Shown: positions 35,870 through 49,100 of the stretch, piece by piece
How the letters are laid out: the number at the start of each line of letters is the position of its first letter
Numbering within the stretch: position 1 is the stretch's first letter
DNA from: Poronia punctata
Lineage: Eukaryota; Ascomycota; Sordariomycetes; Xylariales; Xylariaceae
DNA length: 64,000 bases
Assembly: GCA_022579005.1 (NCBI GenBank)
Contig: MU401488.1
Location: 124,001 to 188,000, forward strand
Direction of reading: 5' to 3'
Notes under the pieces: generated by a model
Told to the model about the DNA's origin: nothing
The model's database searches: none
What the model saw: the letters and a program-made list of their open reading frames with translations, nothing else
Program-made: the position numbers and the translations under genes

Positions 35870-36130
35870 TAGTTGGGTACTTATATGTAATTCTTAGCAC
35901 TAGATAGGTAATTCTAGAGGGGTTGGGTAATAGGTACCTAACTAAAAATGGCTAGCTAAAAGTTAGGTACTTAATAAGGAGTTAGGTACCTATTTAATTA
36001 TAATTAGGTACTTAATACAAAGTTAAGTACTTATTTAATTGCAATTAGGTACTTAACGCAGTATTAAGTACTTAATTAAAAATAGCTAGCTAGCAATTAA
36101 GTACTTAAAACTATATTAAATACTTAATAT
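35870..36130. repeat. Left boundary array of GTAC-centred palindromes
   Basis: About ten units with core NNGTACNN at intervals near 20 bases: AGGTACCT and AGGTACTT toward the outside (35934, 35966, 35984, 36007), AAGTACTT further in (36026, 36068, 36102), then AAATACTT. Spacers are T/A-rich with occasional GCTAGC. Confidence 0.8.
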
Positions 36131-38565
36131 AAAATTAAGCAAAAAATATAGCTTATTAATTAAAAACAATTATAACTTAACTATATTATAAGTAATAATT
36201 AAAATTAAAACCTTTTTTTTAATATTTAATAAACTATTTTATAATATAATAATTAGTTAAATAAAATAAGTAAATAATTTTTAAAATATAGGTTTTAAAA
36301 TTTTAAATAATTTTTATATAATATATAGCTTAATTAATAATACTATATATAGTTAAATAATTAATTAGTATAAAATTAGTATATTATATAACTACTTTTA
36401 AAAATTAATATATATTATATTTTATAATAAAGGTTTAAAATATAGTTAATTTTACTTAAATATATTTACTATTATTATTTAAATTTTAAAAACTATTTTA
36501 TTAAAGCATTTATATTATTAATAATATATAGCTATATTAAGCTATAATATATGCTATAAGTATATAAACTATTAGTTAAGCTAAAAATAAAAGTTTTATA
36601 TAGCTTTAAGTAGTTTATTTAGTTTTTTAAAAAAACAAAGTAATAAAATAAAAATATATAACTTATTATAAAGTATATAGGCTAAAAATAAAACGTTTAA
36701 GTTTTTGCTTAAATTATAATATATAAAGCTAAAAAGTAATAAGTTATTTATATTCTTTTTTTACTTTAATATAAAGAACTTTTAACTAAATATAGTATAT
36801 ATAACTTTTTTAACTACTAATATATTAATTATATAGCTTAAAATAAGTTAGTAATAAGTATACTTACTACTTATATATTACATTATTTTGCGCTTATAAA
36901 AATTAGTATAAAATTAGTATAATAATTTAAAAATAACTTATAATTATAGCATATAAAGTGCTTTAATATATATAGCTACTTTTAAAAATATTACTTTTTA
37001 GTATATTATATTAAATAATATAATATTAGCAAAGTATTATAAAACTATTTAATTTTTTTTTATTATTATTAAAAAAAAAAATGTTTTAGCTTATAACTAC
37101 AAAATAACCTTTTAATTGCTTTTTATAAAGTTATTATTTATATATATTAATATAACTTTTTTAATAATAGCTAATACCTAGTTAAAAACATTTTGCTAGT
37201 TTTTTATTTTTTTATAAAAAAACTTAAAATTATTAATATAAAACTGCTTTTAAGTTTTATATATAATATATTTAGATTTTTAAAACTATTAAAAATATAC
37301 TAATTTTATATTAATTAAGCTTACTTAACAATATACGCGTATATAGTACTTAGTTAAATTTTAAATATAAAACTTATATAAATAAGCTAACTAATAGCTA
37401 TATTATATAAGCTTTAATAATATATTATTAATAGTACTTGCTTATTTTATATGTTGCTATAATTTAGTTAGCTTAAAGTAGTTAATAAAAAGTTACTAAA
37501 TAATATTAATATAGCTAAAACTAGTAATAAATAATAAAACGTACTAATATAACTTTTTATTAAATAAAGTTATATAGCGCTTTATACTACGCTTTTATAA
37601 TAAAAGTAGTAACCTTGCCTAGCTTTAATATATAAATATTAATAGTTTATTAAATAAACTATTTTAGCTACTTAAATAGCTTATATTATTTAATATTATT
37701 AAATATATTTTATATAAAATATATATTATATTTAGCTTTATAAAGCTTGCTTTTTTAATAATATTGCCTAGCTTAATTTAAAATAGTTTAATACTACTTA
37801 TATATACTTTAATAATAAGCTTATTATTATAAATAATATAATAAGCTATATAGCTAAATAAAGTAAGTTATTATAATAAATAAAAGCGTTAAAGTTAATA
37901 CTTAATATTATACTGCACTATAACTTGCTTTAAATAAGCATTTTTAGCACAACTATTTAAATATTAACAGTAATAAAATAATAAAAATTAAGTAAACATA
38001 CTATAATGCCTTTACTTTATTTGCAATAGTACTTAATATTTATTTTTAATTTTTTATAGCAATTATTATATTGTTTTTATTTATTTATTTTACTTGCGTT
38101 TAATTTGCTAATATAGTTTTTGCTTAGCTTTTTTATACTTTTTTTAGCTAGCTAATAAAATAGCTATATAATTATAAGCTTTAATAATATTAAAGTTTTA
38201 AAACAATTGTTTAGCTTACTTATAACGTTTATATAGTATATTTAAATTATTTAAGTTTATATTACGCTTATTTACTATATTTAAAAAAAATTAATATAAA
38301 ATAAATATAAATATAAAAGTAAAATATAAGTATAATATAAGTATATTATTAAAATAAAAATATATACTTAGTAGTAAAAATTAAAAGTAGCTACTAATAA
38401 GTAGCTAAAAGCTAAATAAACTATAGTTTAGTGCTATTATGAATAGCTAATATAGCTAAATAAGTAAAAATAAGTAATATAGTAAAAAAATAAGCTAAAG
38501 TTGCTTTAAAATAAAAAAGCGCAAGTAAAAATACTATATATTAGCTAGTAAAGCATAAGTATAAA

Positions 38566-38655
38566 AGTAAAGTAAGTAAGTAAGTAAATAAGTAAGTAAA
38601 TATAAAAATAAAGTAAGTAAGTAAGTAAATATAAAAATAAAGTAAGTAAGTAAAA
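38566..38655 (+). repeat. AAGT-based tandem repeat inside the AT-rich block
   Basis: Runs of AAGT separated by AAATATAAAAATA, forming a higher-order unit of about 30 bases. Confidence 0.8.
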
Positions 38656-41600
38656 ATATAATAGTTAGTAAAAAATAATAATAAAGTAAAGCAAAGCAAA
38701 TATAAAATAATTTTTTTTATAAAGCTTAATTAGCTAAAGCAATTATTATTATATATACTGCTTTTTTAATTAAAATAATAAGTTAATAATATATAATAAA
38801 TATTAAATATAAAATATTTTAAAATAATAAAAAAATATATATTTATAATATAAAGCAACTAAATTATTATAATTATAATATAATTTAATTAAAAAATTTT
38901 AAAAAATAATTAGCTAAAATAATAATAATAAACTTTTAATAAATATATTATTTAAATATAATTAAATAATACTTATTATATTAAAATATATAATATAAAT
39001 ATTACTTTATATAATATTAAAATAAACTAAAAAAAGTTATATTATTAATTAAATAAAAGTTTTATATTTAGTTAAAATTTAAGTTAAAATTTTATAAAAT
39101 ATTATTAGTTATATAAAATACTATATTTTATTTTAAAGTTAATTTAAACTTTTATAAACTAATATTTAATATATAAAATATAATAAAATAAATAATATAT
39201 TACTAATTTTTTATAATAATTTAAAATTATTTTAAGTATTAAAAATATATATTATAATATTAAATAATTAATAAAGTTAAAATATTTAACTATTATAATA
39301 TTATAAATAAAATAAAAATATGTTTTTTTATTTAAACCTTATATTAAAAAATATTAATTTTATATTATAAATATATTGTTTTTTTTTTAATTAACTTTAA
39401 TAAATTAAAGTCTTAAATATTTATAATAACTTTTTTAATATAAATAGTATATAAATTAAAGCTTACTAAGTAGTTAATAATTTATATTGCTAAAATATAG
39501 TTACTTTAAATTTACTTATAAGTAAAAACTTTAGTTAAATATACTTTTATAGCTTTTTATAAAGCTTTTAGCGCAATAAATTAAATTTATAATAATAAAT
39601 TAATGTTTATTATAATTTTATAAATTATATACTTAAATAGCTTATATAAAATTAATAGTTTAACTATTTTTTATAAATAATAAATATTTTAAAAAGCAAT
39701 TGTTTTTATTTTATTATTAGTATATATACTAATTTTATACTAATTAGTTTTACTGCTTACTTTTTACTCTTTATACTTATTTACTTTTTTTTTTACTTTT
39801 TTAAAATATTTTTTTTTAAAATGCTTTTTTTTAGCTATAAAAAAGCAATAGCTAGTATAAATTAAAGCTTATATATATTGCTTTTTTTTACTATTTACTT
39901 TGCTAAGTTTTAGTTAGCAAGCGTTAAGCAAAACTTTTTAAAAAGCAAAAGTAGTAACTAAAGCAAAAAAAACATAATTTTATAAAACTTAAAAATTTTT
40001 AATAACTAAGCGTTTAGCGTTTTAAGTACTTTATTATAAAAAGTAGTATTTAAAAAATATATAAAACTAAAAATAACTTTATTATTTAATTTATAGTAAC
40101 TTAAAGTAAACAATAATAGCTTTAAAGCAAGCAGCATTTTAAAAATATAATAAGCTAGTTTTATAATTAGTATAGTTAATATAAAAAAAAATATTATTTA
40201 AATATAATATATAAGTTATTTTAAAATATATTTTATATATTTAGGTTTAGCTATAATATTTTATAACGCTAATTATTTTTTTTTAATTATTTAATAAGCA
40301 AAATATTAAAATATATTATATAGCATTACTTTTTAATTATACTTTTTACTTTTATTTTTATTTTTATTATTATATATAAATATAGCTAATATAAAGCTAA
40401 TACTTACTTAAGCAAAAATAAAAGCTGCTTTTATTAGTAGCAATAATAAAAATAATTTTATTAATAATAGTTAATTTACTTAGCAACTTAATTTTGCTAG
40501 CCTTTTGCTTTTTTACTAACTAAGTTTATTTTTTTATTAATTAAGTTTATTTTAGTTACTTAATAGCTTAGTTTATTACTAGTTACTTAATAACTTACTT
40601 TAAACTAAAAACTAAATTATAAACTTTAATACTTAAACTATTTGCTTACGTTTATTATATTTAAAAATAATAATATATTATAGCCTTTATTAAAAAGTAA
40701 ACTTTAAATAATAGCTTTATATTATATTTTTAAATTAAAAAAAAATATATTTATAAACTAGTTTATTATTATTAAATTTTATATTAACTATAAATTAAAT
40801 AATAAAGCAATATAAAAAATAAAGTTAATATAAAACTTTTTTAAAAAATAAAATACTTTATACTAAAACTGTTTTTTTAAGTAATAAAGCGTAACACTAA
40901 AATATTAAAACTTATTTATAAGCAATATAAAATAACTATTATTTACTTAGTATTTTTTTATATAATTAAAATAAGTTTAATAATAAAGCTTTTAAAAAGC
41001 AATATATACTTAAAATAAAAATAATATAAAGCCGGAAATTTTTTACTTATAAAGGTTGTTTATATAAAAATATAGTTTTTTATATATAGCTATTATACTA
41101 ATTTTATACTAATTAAGTTAATAGCTTAACTTAAGTCTTTTTACTTATAATATTTTATAAGTATAAGCATAAGCATTATTAAACTTGTTATTTTATTTAA
41201 TTAAAAATTTAAAATATTTATAAATATTTAAATACTTTAGCTTTAGTATAATAAAACTTAGCGCTTTTACTATTTAAAAGTACACTTTAAAATATGCTGC
41301 TAAAATTATTAAAAAATATTTTTTTATATAAGTTTAAAATATATATATATTAGTTATAGCTAATATATAAACTAACTTTATTATAAAAAATACTTATTAA
41401 AAAGTTTGCGTATATTTTATTAACTAAAATTAAAAATAGTAAAGTATACTAATTAATATTTATAACTACTTTATTAAAAGTATATAAGCTAGTATAAAGC
41501 TTATTTTTATTATATTAAAAAAATATAAGTTATACTTAGCTATAAAAACATATATAGCTAATAATAATAGTAGCTTTTTAACTAAAGTAATTTATAATTA

Positions 41601-42764
41601 CTTTAAAGCTAAAAGTTACTAAATAAATATTATTTATTTATTTTATTTTTTATATATAATATAACTTGTACTAGGTAACATTTTTAATTATATTAGTATA
41701 AATTTTTATTTTAAAAATAAAAACAAGCTAGTAAAAGATAATAATTATAAAAAACTATTTTATTTAGTTATAATAATATATATTGCTAAAACTTTAATTA
41801 AATATATACTAATTATATATTAATTATAGTAAATATAAAAACTAATAGTTTTTATTAGCAAAAGCTTTAAACGTTAAAAAAAGTTTAAAAAAATCTAATA
41901 AAATATAATTACTACTAAAAAATTAAAAATAAAAATACTTTTAAATCTAGTAACTAGTATAAAAATAAAATAAAGCTTAAGTATTTTTATGCTTTTTAAA
42001 GCATAGTTATTTTAAAAACCTTTTATAAAGTATATAATATTATAAAACTATTTTAATACTTATTACTTTTTACTAAATATATAAACATATATATAATATA
42101 TTTGCTAAATTATAGCTTTGTTTTTATATTTTACTAATATATTTAAGTTATTTAATAAAACTTAAGTTAGTTATTATTTTAATAAGTACTTATATATTAT
42201 AAAGCATTTTGCTGTTTATAAAGCTTAAATTAATATAAAGCTATTATAAAAAGGCTTATATAATAGTAAAAAATATAATTTTAGTTAATTTTTTTTTACT
42301 ATTGTTAAAAGTTAAATAAAGCTTTAAAAGTATATTATTAAAGCTTTTAAATAAAATAAAATATAATTATAGTTAGCTTTATTATTTTAACTGCTTAGTT
42401 AAATATTTAGTATTACTTATGCAAATAAATTTAAAAGCTAAAATAAGTATTTCTTTTATTTAAAAAGTAATTAAGCTAGCTATAACATAGTAGTTAAAAA
42501 ACTAAAAAAAGCATACTAGCTATATTTTAAATATTATAGTTTTTATAATAAGTTTTAAGGATTTAAACTAAGCATAGCAAATATAAGCAAGTAAATAATT
42601 TTATTATAATTTAGTTTTTTAAAAGTAAGTTAAAGCGCTATACTAACTAAAATAAAACTTACTAATATATAATAGCTTTTAAAGCTAATATTTTATATTA
42701 GTTTAAATATATAAAAGCATATTATTAATAAGTATTTAAATACTAGTTTATTACTTTACTTAAA

Positions 42765-42872
42765 ACTTATTAGCTATATATTAATTATATACTAATTTTT
42801 TAATAAAAATTTTAAAAAACTTATTAGCTATATATTAATTATATACTAATTTTTTAATAAAAATTTTAAAAA
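42765..42872 (+). repeat. Perfect 54-bp tandem duplication inside the AT-rich block
   Basis: Copies start at 42765 and 42819 with the same sequence from ACTTATTAGCTATATATTAA through the A-run. Confidence 0.9.
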
Positions 42873-44147
42873 ACTTATATAACTTTTAAAAAAAAGTTAA
42901 AAGTATAAAACTAAAACTTGCTACTTTTACTTAAAATATTTTTATAGTATAAGCTGCTATTATTTACTTAAAGCATATATAAAGCTATGCTTAGCTAGTA
43001 TATACTTTTAATTAATTTTATTTTAGCTTAGAGTTATTTTGTACTATTATAACTATTATAGCTTAAATTTGCTTTAAAAAATATTTAAAAAAATTAAAAT
43101 AACTAATAAACGTAAGTAAAAATAATTATAAAAACTATAATGCAGCACTGCTTAAAAATAAAAACTATATTAAAAAACTTTTTATAGCTTTTAAATTGCT
43201 AAATATATTTGCTTATTATAGTTTTTTTATAGTACTAAGGCTTACTAATAGCTTTAATACTAATATATTTAAAAATTTAGCATCATTAAATAAAAACAAA
43301 AATAAAGTAGGTAGCAGTAAAAAGTATATAAATAATAAAAAAAATAATAAACTTAGCTTTTTAGTACTGCTTAGAAGTTAGCAGCAGCTACTGCTTTTAA
43401 ATTTAAATTATAAAAATAAGTTTTTTTAAAAATAAGTAATAATGTAATTAAAATATAATACTATATAATTTTTTTAACTTAAGAATTTTTAAGTTATTAT
43501 AAATTAAATTTAATATATACTTATTAAATTTTTAATATAATAATAATAATATTATATATAAAGTAATTATTATAAAATATATTATATTTTAAAGTTTTAA
43601 GTATATATAATATTAAATAAAAATATTATTATATTTAATATTAAATTATAATATTAGTAAAAATAGCTATATTTAACCTTTTTTTTTAAGTATATTTATT
43701 AAAATTAAATACTAATTTAAGGTTTTATTATAATTACTTTAAATAATATTTATTATTATATATTTTAATTTTAATTTATTATATATAAACTAATTATAAA
43801 AAAAATTTAAATAATATATATTAAATAAAGTAAACTATATTTAAAAGCTATAATAATTAATAAATTTTATTAATAAATATTTAATAGTTTATAGTTAATT
43901 TAGTTTAATTTATTTATATAATTTAAATTTATATATTAAAACTAGGAATTCTTTTTTTTATTTTAAAATATTTATAAATAATATTTTATAGTTTAAAAAT
44001 TATTAATTATTTTTATATATATAGTTTTTTAATTAATATATTAATTATATTTAAAAACTTTAAATAATATATTATATATAAATTAAATTTATATTTTTAT
44101 ATATTATATACTTTATAAAATACTATAATATATTTTTATAAATTTAT

Positions 44148-44228
44148 ACTTATAATATAGGTTTATTAGTATATACTTATAATATAGGTTTATTAGTACG
44201 TACTTATAATATAGGTTTATTAGTATAA
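44148..44228 (+). repeat. 27-bp tandem repeat, three copies, inside the AT-rich block
   Basis: Unit ACTTATAATATAGGTTTATT plus seven bases, starting at 44148, 44175 and 44202, nearly identical. Confidence 0.9.
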
Positions 44229-44557
44229 ACTTACATTTTCTTTTAATTTATACTTAAAATAATTTTTTACTTATATAACTTTTTTTTTATACACCTTATT
44301 ATTAAAGTACCTTATTATCTTTAAGTATGCTAACTATTTTTGCTTTTTATTTTATACACCTTATAAGTAATATTATTTAGTTTTTTTAAATATTGCTGTT
44401 TTATATATATTAACACTTTTTATTATAAGCAAATTAACTATAAAAATTATTATAGCTTTAATAATATAATATTATATATACTATTATAGTTTATTTTACT
44501 TATTATATTAATTATATATTAAATTCTTTTTTTTTTAAAAGTTTATATTATATATAA

Positions 44558-44671
44558 ACTATAGCGCTAAGCAAGCTTATTAAAAAAGCTGCTAAAAAAA
44601 CTAAGCCTACTAAAAAAACTAAGCTTGCTAAAAAAACTAAGCTTGCTAATAAAGCTAAAGCAATAGCTTAA
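44558..44671 (+). pseudogene. Relic Lys/Ala/Thr-rich repeat reading frame
   Basis: An open stretch between stops reads ...AAKKTKPTKKTKLAKKTKLA... in three 18-base units. All codons with C have it before T (GCT, ACT, CCT, CTT). It may be a fragment of a basic, histone-H1-like tail or just a mutated simple repeat. Further Lys/Ala-rich fragments occur at about 45420-45620. Confidence 0.3.
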
Positions 44672-45989
44672 ACTTAAAAGTAAATTTATATAACTAAATA
44701 TTTTTATATTTTTTTTAATTAATACTTATATATAGCGCTAATATAGGACTTATTACTAGTAGTAAAAAACTACTTATTTTTTAACTAGTAAAAAAAAAAT
44801 ATTATTTATATTATAAAAAAGTAAGTATTTTATATTATTATAAGTATATAAAAAATAAAAGCTATAATAAAGCAGTTTAAAAACCTTTTTTTTAACTTAA
44901 TTATAAGCTTTTTAATAATATTTTAATATTTAAATATATATTAATATATATAGCACACTAGCTATTTTAATAAATATATAAAAAATAAATATAATTAGTA
45001 AAAAGTTTTAATATTTTTATAGTACTATTTACTTAACTTATATAAAAAATTGCTTAAGATTTTATAGCAAACTTGCGCTTTTAGCTTTTAGCTATTAGTA
45101 TGCTATAAAAAGTATTAAAAGCAACTTTTTTTTTTATATTTACTAGTATATACTTATATTTAATATATATTACTTACTTTTAAATTTGCTTATACTAATT
45201 TTATACTAATTATTTTATAGCTATATTTTAAGTTATAATTTATGCTAATTAAGTTACTTTAATATTAAAAAATATATATTTTATATTTTTTATTATAAAG
45301 ATTATAAAGTATATTAATATTTATATTTTAGCTTTAATAACTAATTTTATATATTGTAATAAAAATGTTACTTATTAATATTAAATAAAAGTTAATAAAA
45401 TAATTAAAAAAATAAAATAAAAAGCTGCTAAAAAAAAGGTATATAAAAAAAAAAAATTAATATTACTAATACGCTTATAATTAAAAATTTTAAAAAAGCT
45501 AAAGCTTAAAAAAACGTTAAAACTTTTAAAAAAGCTAAAAATATTTTTAAAGCATAAAGCTAAGTAGTAGCTATTGCTTATATAGCTAGTAAAGCTTAAA
45601 AAAAAGTAGCTAATAATGTTATAAAACTTATTAAAAATAATAAAAATTTTATAAATACTAAAAACATAAATAATAAAAAAAATAATAAAAATAATAAAAA
45701 CTTTAAAAAACTTAAAAATATTAAAAGTAATAAAAATAATAAAAATATAAAAAGTAAACTAAATAATAAAGATTTTTAAAGTTATTATATAAATAGCTAT
45801 AAAGCTTATAATAAGTTATAATAGCTTTATATTATACTTAATTAATATATAATTAATATATTTGCGTTATTTTAAATAAATAGCTTTAATTTAACCTTTT
45901 TAGTAAATTATTTTTTATTATTTTTTTATTTGCTAATTATATTTTTATAATATAACTAGGTTAATAACTTAAAAAAATCTTTTTATTAT

Positions 45990-46165
45990 TAAACTAATAC
46001 TTAAATAAATACTTATTTAAAAGTTAAATACCTATTTATGTTTAAATAAGTACTTATTGCAAATATAAGTACCTATTATTTTTTAGATAGGTACCTATTG
46101 CAGGTATAGGTACCTATTTATTTTTAAATAGGTACCTAGTCATTTTTAGATAGGTACCTAACCTA
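45990..46165. repeat. Right boundary array of GTAC-centred palindromes
   Basis: About eight units at roughly 20-base spacing. Inner units read AAATACTT/AAATACCT (46012, 46030), then AAGTACTT and AAGTACCT (46048, 46068), and the outer ones AGGTACCT (46089, 46108, 46131, 46154). The grading mirrors the left edge. Confidence 0.8.
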
Positions 46166-46170
46166 TAATT

Positions 46171-49100
46171 AAGCCCAAGCTACCTATACCTACTGCCAAG
46201 CACCCAACACTACCTAATAGGTAATGATGGGTACCCACTGGGTACCCACTGGGTACCCAATGACAAACCCTAGTTGTGCCATTGACGTAGTCTCCCTGAT
46301 CGGTCTGGGGGCATCCTGTAGCTCGAATATCGTGATGGTTTTCGCATGCAGTTCCATATTCATTGGAGTCCACGTCTAACCTTCGCCACAGTTTCTTATA
46401 CAGAGCTTGTCAGGAGGCTCGCTTTGGTTGCGAGCTATGAAGCCTGGGTGACAATTGTTGGTATTTAACGTCCTACCAGTAGAGCGAGTGCACAAGCCGG
46501 CTCCAGGTACCTATTTATGTGGCGGGAAATATCTTAGGTTAGTTTATTTGGCAAGGTGAATAGGGCCGTTTCTGCAATACACCGACAGGTTAGATGTGTG
46601 ATGCTTGGGTGCGTCCTCAGGCAGGCTCCCGTACCGCACCCCTGGAATCTCAAACCGACAGTTACGCACGAGGAAACGTATCATGCGCGCGTATGCGGAT
46701 TGCAGGGTTGATAGGTACAGAACGAGGTGTACGACCGCTCAGCAACGAGGAAGCGACGCTCGAGATAGACGCGACGTTAACAAAAGGGGGGGAAGGGACG
46801 CATGACGATGATGAGGGGCGAGAAGAGACTGCTACGTTGCTTTTATATCAAAACTCCCTGTGAAACAATGCCTGGGTGACCTCGCGGTTCTCTGGCCATC
46901 TCCCCCAAAATGTTATAGTCAAGATGATTTCGAATAGAGAACAAGGACAACTCACAGCAGCCAGAGTGCTGACTCTTCAAGCTATCTATCTACGAGTTCA
47001 GTGTCACCCTATAGTCCACGCATCTGTTTACTTATACACCAGTTTGACACCTGGACAAGCAGGCGACTGTCTCGCATTTACAACTGGTGCTGTAACGAAA
47101 ACGAAGTTGAGACAGACGGACTTATAGATGGAAATCTATAAATGTCTTTCTCCCTGCTTCGAAGATATGAATGGCTCGCAGCCTGCCTGTACCCGATCTA
47201 CGAAGAGCTCGACAACAATAGATGAAACAGGGTTGCTATAATTGTCGGTTCCTTTATTTTTTGCAATCGTTGTATATTGCATTGTGTTAATTTCAATCTG
47301 TGAAGGTGATTTACTTCTCTAACCTATTTCTGGATCATCTCTGGATGACTGGAGGGAGGCGATGGTGTAGGTAGCTGCAACCGAGAGGAAAGTATGCTCG
47401 TGACTGCCTGTCACTACACGTAATAAGGGGACCGTCCGGGATATCGAATAGAAGCGGTCGGCCTTGGAAAAACAGAAGACACGGTGCTATGTTTCCACGA
47501 TTCTATTGTCTCTATTACACCAGCGAGACAACAAATTCCATCTGCCTGACGCCGTATACTACGGGGACTACCCGTTATTCTTAATCCGTGAGCTTGCATC
47601 CTTTGATATACGCGTACATATGTACACTGTACGTGAAATAATATTTATGCGCATATAATCTTATCTGTTACCTCAGGCAAGTGGAACCGCCTATTCCACC
47701 ATTTAGGATCCAGCGGGCCAGCTTCATCCTGTCATTTTATGGGGGGGGTGATTGGTGTTTATAGGGACCTGCCCGTCCGTGTGTGACTGCCTTCGATTAT
47801 TTTCCCCTTGCCGGTGCTGTATCTTCGACCTCGCGTCTCTCTAATACTCGTACCTAATCACTAATTACTGTTTCTTTCTTATCGCCCACGATACCCTCTA
47901 TAACTAGGTTTCGGATCCTTTTTGGTCCCTAGATAGAATTGTACTACCTAAGTACCTAGTGTCCAATCAGATGATCCAAGTTTTGTTTCTATAAATTGAA
48001 CGGTTTTTGGCCGAGCGACCTGCTATCTACAGCCAGTCTAGCCAAAGTGTCGAAAGCCATCTACGAAGGGTTCGAGAGAGGCGACAGATCAAGTTTTGGC
48101 ATTGGAGAATTCATACGACTACATTGCAATCCAAGGCACAAGGGACAACAATATACCTGACCAACGGCGACCAATCCATCTCCAGCCGAGAGAAGTTGGA
48201 ACCTAGAAGTTTCTGCGACGAATCGTTACAAAAGAATAGGAGTTATCGCTGTTTTTTCCCTGTATCCCCCCACCCGCCAGCGAGGTTAAGCCCGTCCTTT
48301 CGTCGCCGTAGCCGGTACGTTCCCGCCATCCACAGACACTGCACTGTGCAGCACCTGAATCGGTTTAGACCAGCCGCAGCCAGTGCACCTATCCTTCTGT
48401 GGTGGACCACTAGGTAATGACCTCATCATCCACATTGCTACAGTAGCTTGCAGCTGCTGTGTATGCTTTCTAACGGTTTGGCGGTTTGCTCGCATCCTAC
48501 TATCATCGGATCCCTGGGCATCTCGTCACCGGAGCACTGAATCATTAGGCATCCTGCCCCGTATTCTGACTCCAGAGTTCCAGGGCTAGTTAGATCGCTG
48601 CAGGTGCTGGCGGTCGTTGGGATCCCTTACTCGAGCTATAGACGCGTAGAGTAGGAGGTAGAGGGACAAAAGGGCAAGAGGGAAGACCCCGCTAATTACC
48701 CCGCGAGAATCGCCGTGGCTTCCACTACCCGGGCCAAATCTGACGAGGCCTGGCGCCAGAGCGCCAGAGCTGATCTTCACGAGCATGGTACTCTTCCTAT
48801 TAAACCTCAGGATTCGCCAATTGATGGGCATATGAGAAAGGAATCCGGTCGACCGGTCAAGGACAGAGTTGCTCAACAGTCTTCGGTCTTTCCTCTATAC
48901 TTATTCTCTGTAATCTTCCTCATTATCCTTCTGGTAAGTTGAACGGTCGTGGGGTTGTATGAGCGGTTTGTCCACAGCTTTATTATTATTAGACTCCGCT
49001 AGGGCTGTCCTGGGATCCCCGCAGCTCGTAGCTGGGTCGTATGCATGACATCTTCGGCGCAATTGTTTTTTTTTGCTCTATTCCGCTGTACTCTGCTGTA

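Larger units (their letters stand above)
35860..46170. repeat. AT-rich block with RIP-like erosion
   Basis: About 10.3 kb built almost entirely of A and T, bounded sharply by normal DNA. The only ORF over 60 codons is a Lys/Asn-rich artefact at 43196-43381. Remaining C is almost always in CpT and remaining G in ApG; CpA, CpG and CpC (and complements) are rare. This is what heavy cytosine-to-thymine mutation leaves behind, so the best reading is one or more repeat elements destroyed by RIP (established for Pezizomycotina). No transposase, reverse transcriptase, LTR or inverted terminal repeat can still be recognised. Expected to be heterochromatic (inference). Confidence 0.85.

Noticed and set aside
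43196..43381. 61-residue ORF in the AT-rich block
   Set aside because: Composition is only Asn, Lys, Leu, Phe and Ser as expected from AT-rich DNA; no start context or homology.
35860..46170. Regional centromere
   Set aside because: AT-rich and RIP-like, and a CENP-O gene lies in the window, but centromeres of most filamentous ascomycetes are far longer and the CENP-O gene position is irrelevant. No evidence beyond composition.
46594..46863. 89-residue ORF right of the AT-rich block
   Set aside because: No domain, no signal peptide; overlapped by an equally long ORF in another frame.
48648..48942. Open frame ending in a hydrophobic tail (FPLYLFSVIFLIILLVS)
   Set aside because: Looks like a tail-anchor, but there is no ATG and no convincing upstream exon; an opposite-strand ORF of similar size overlaps.
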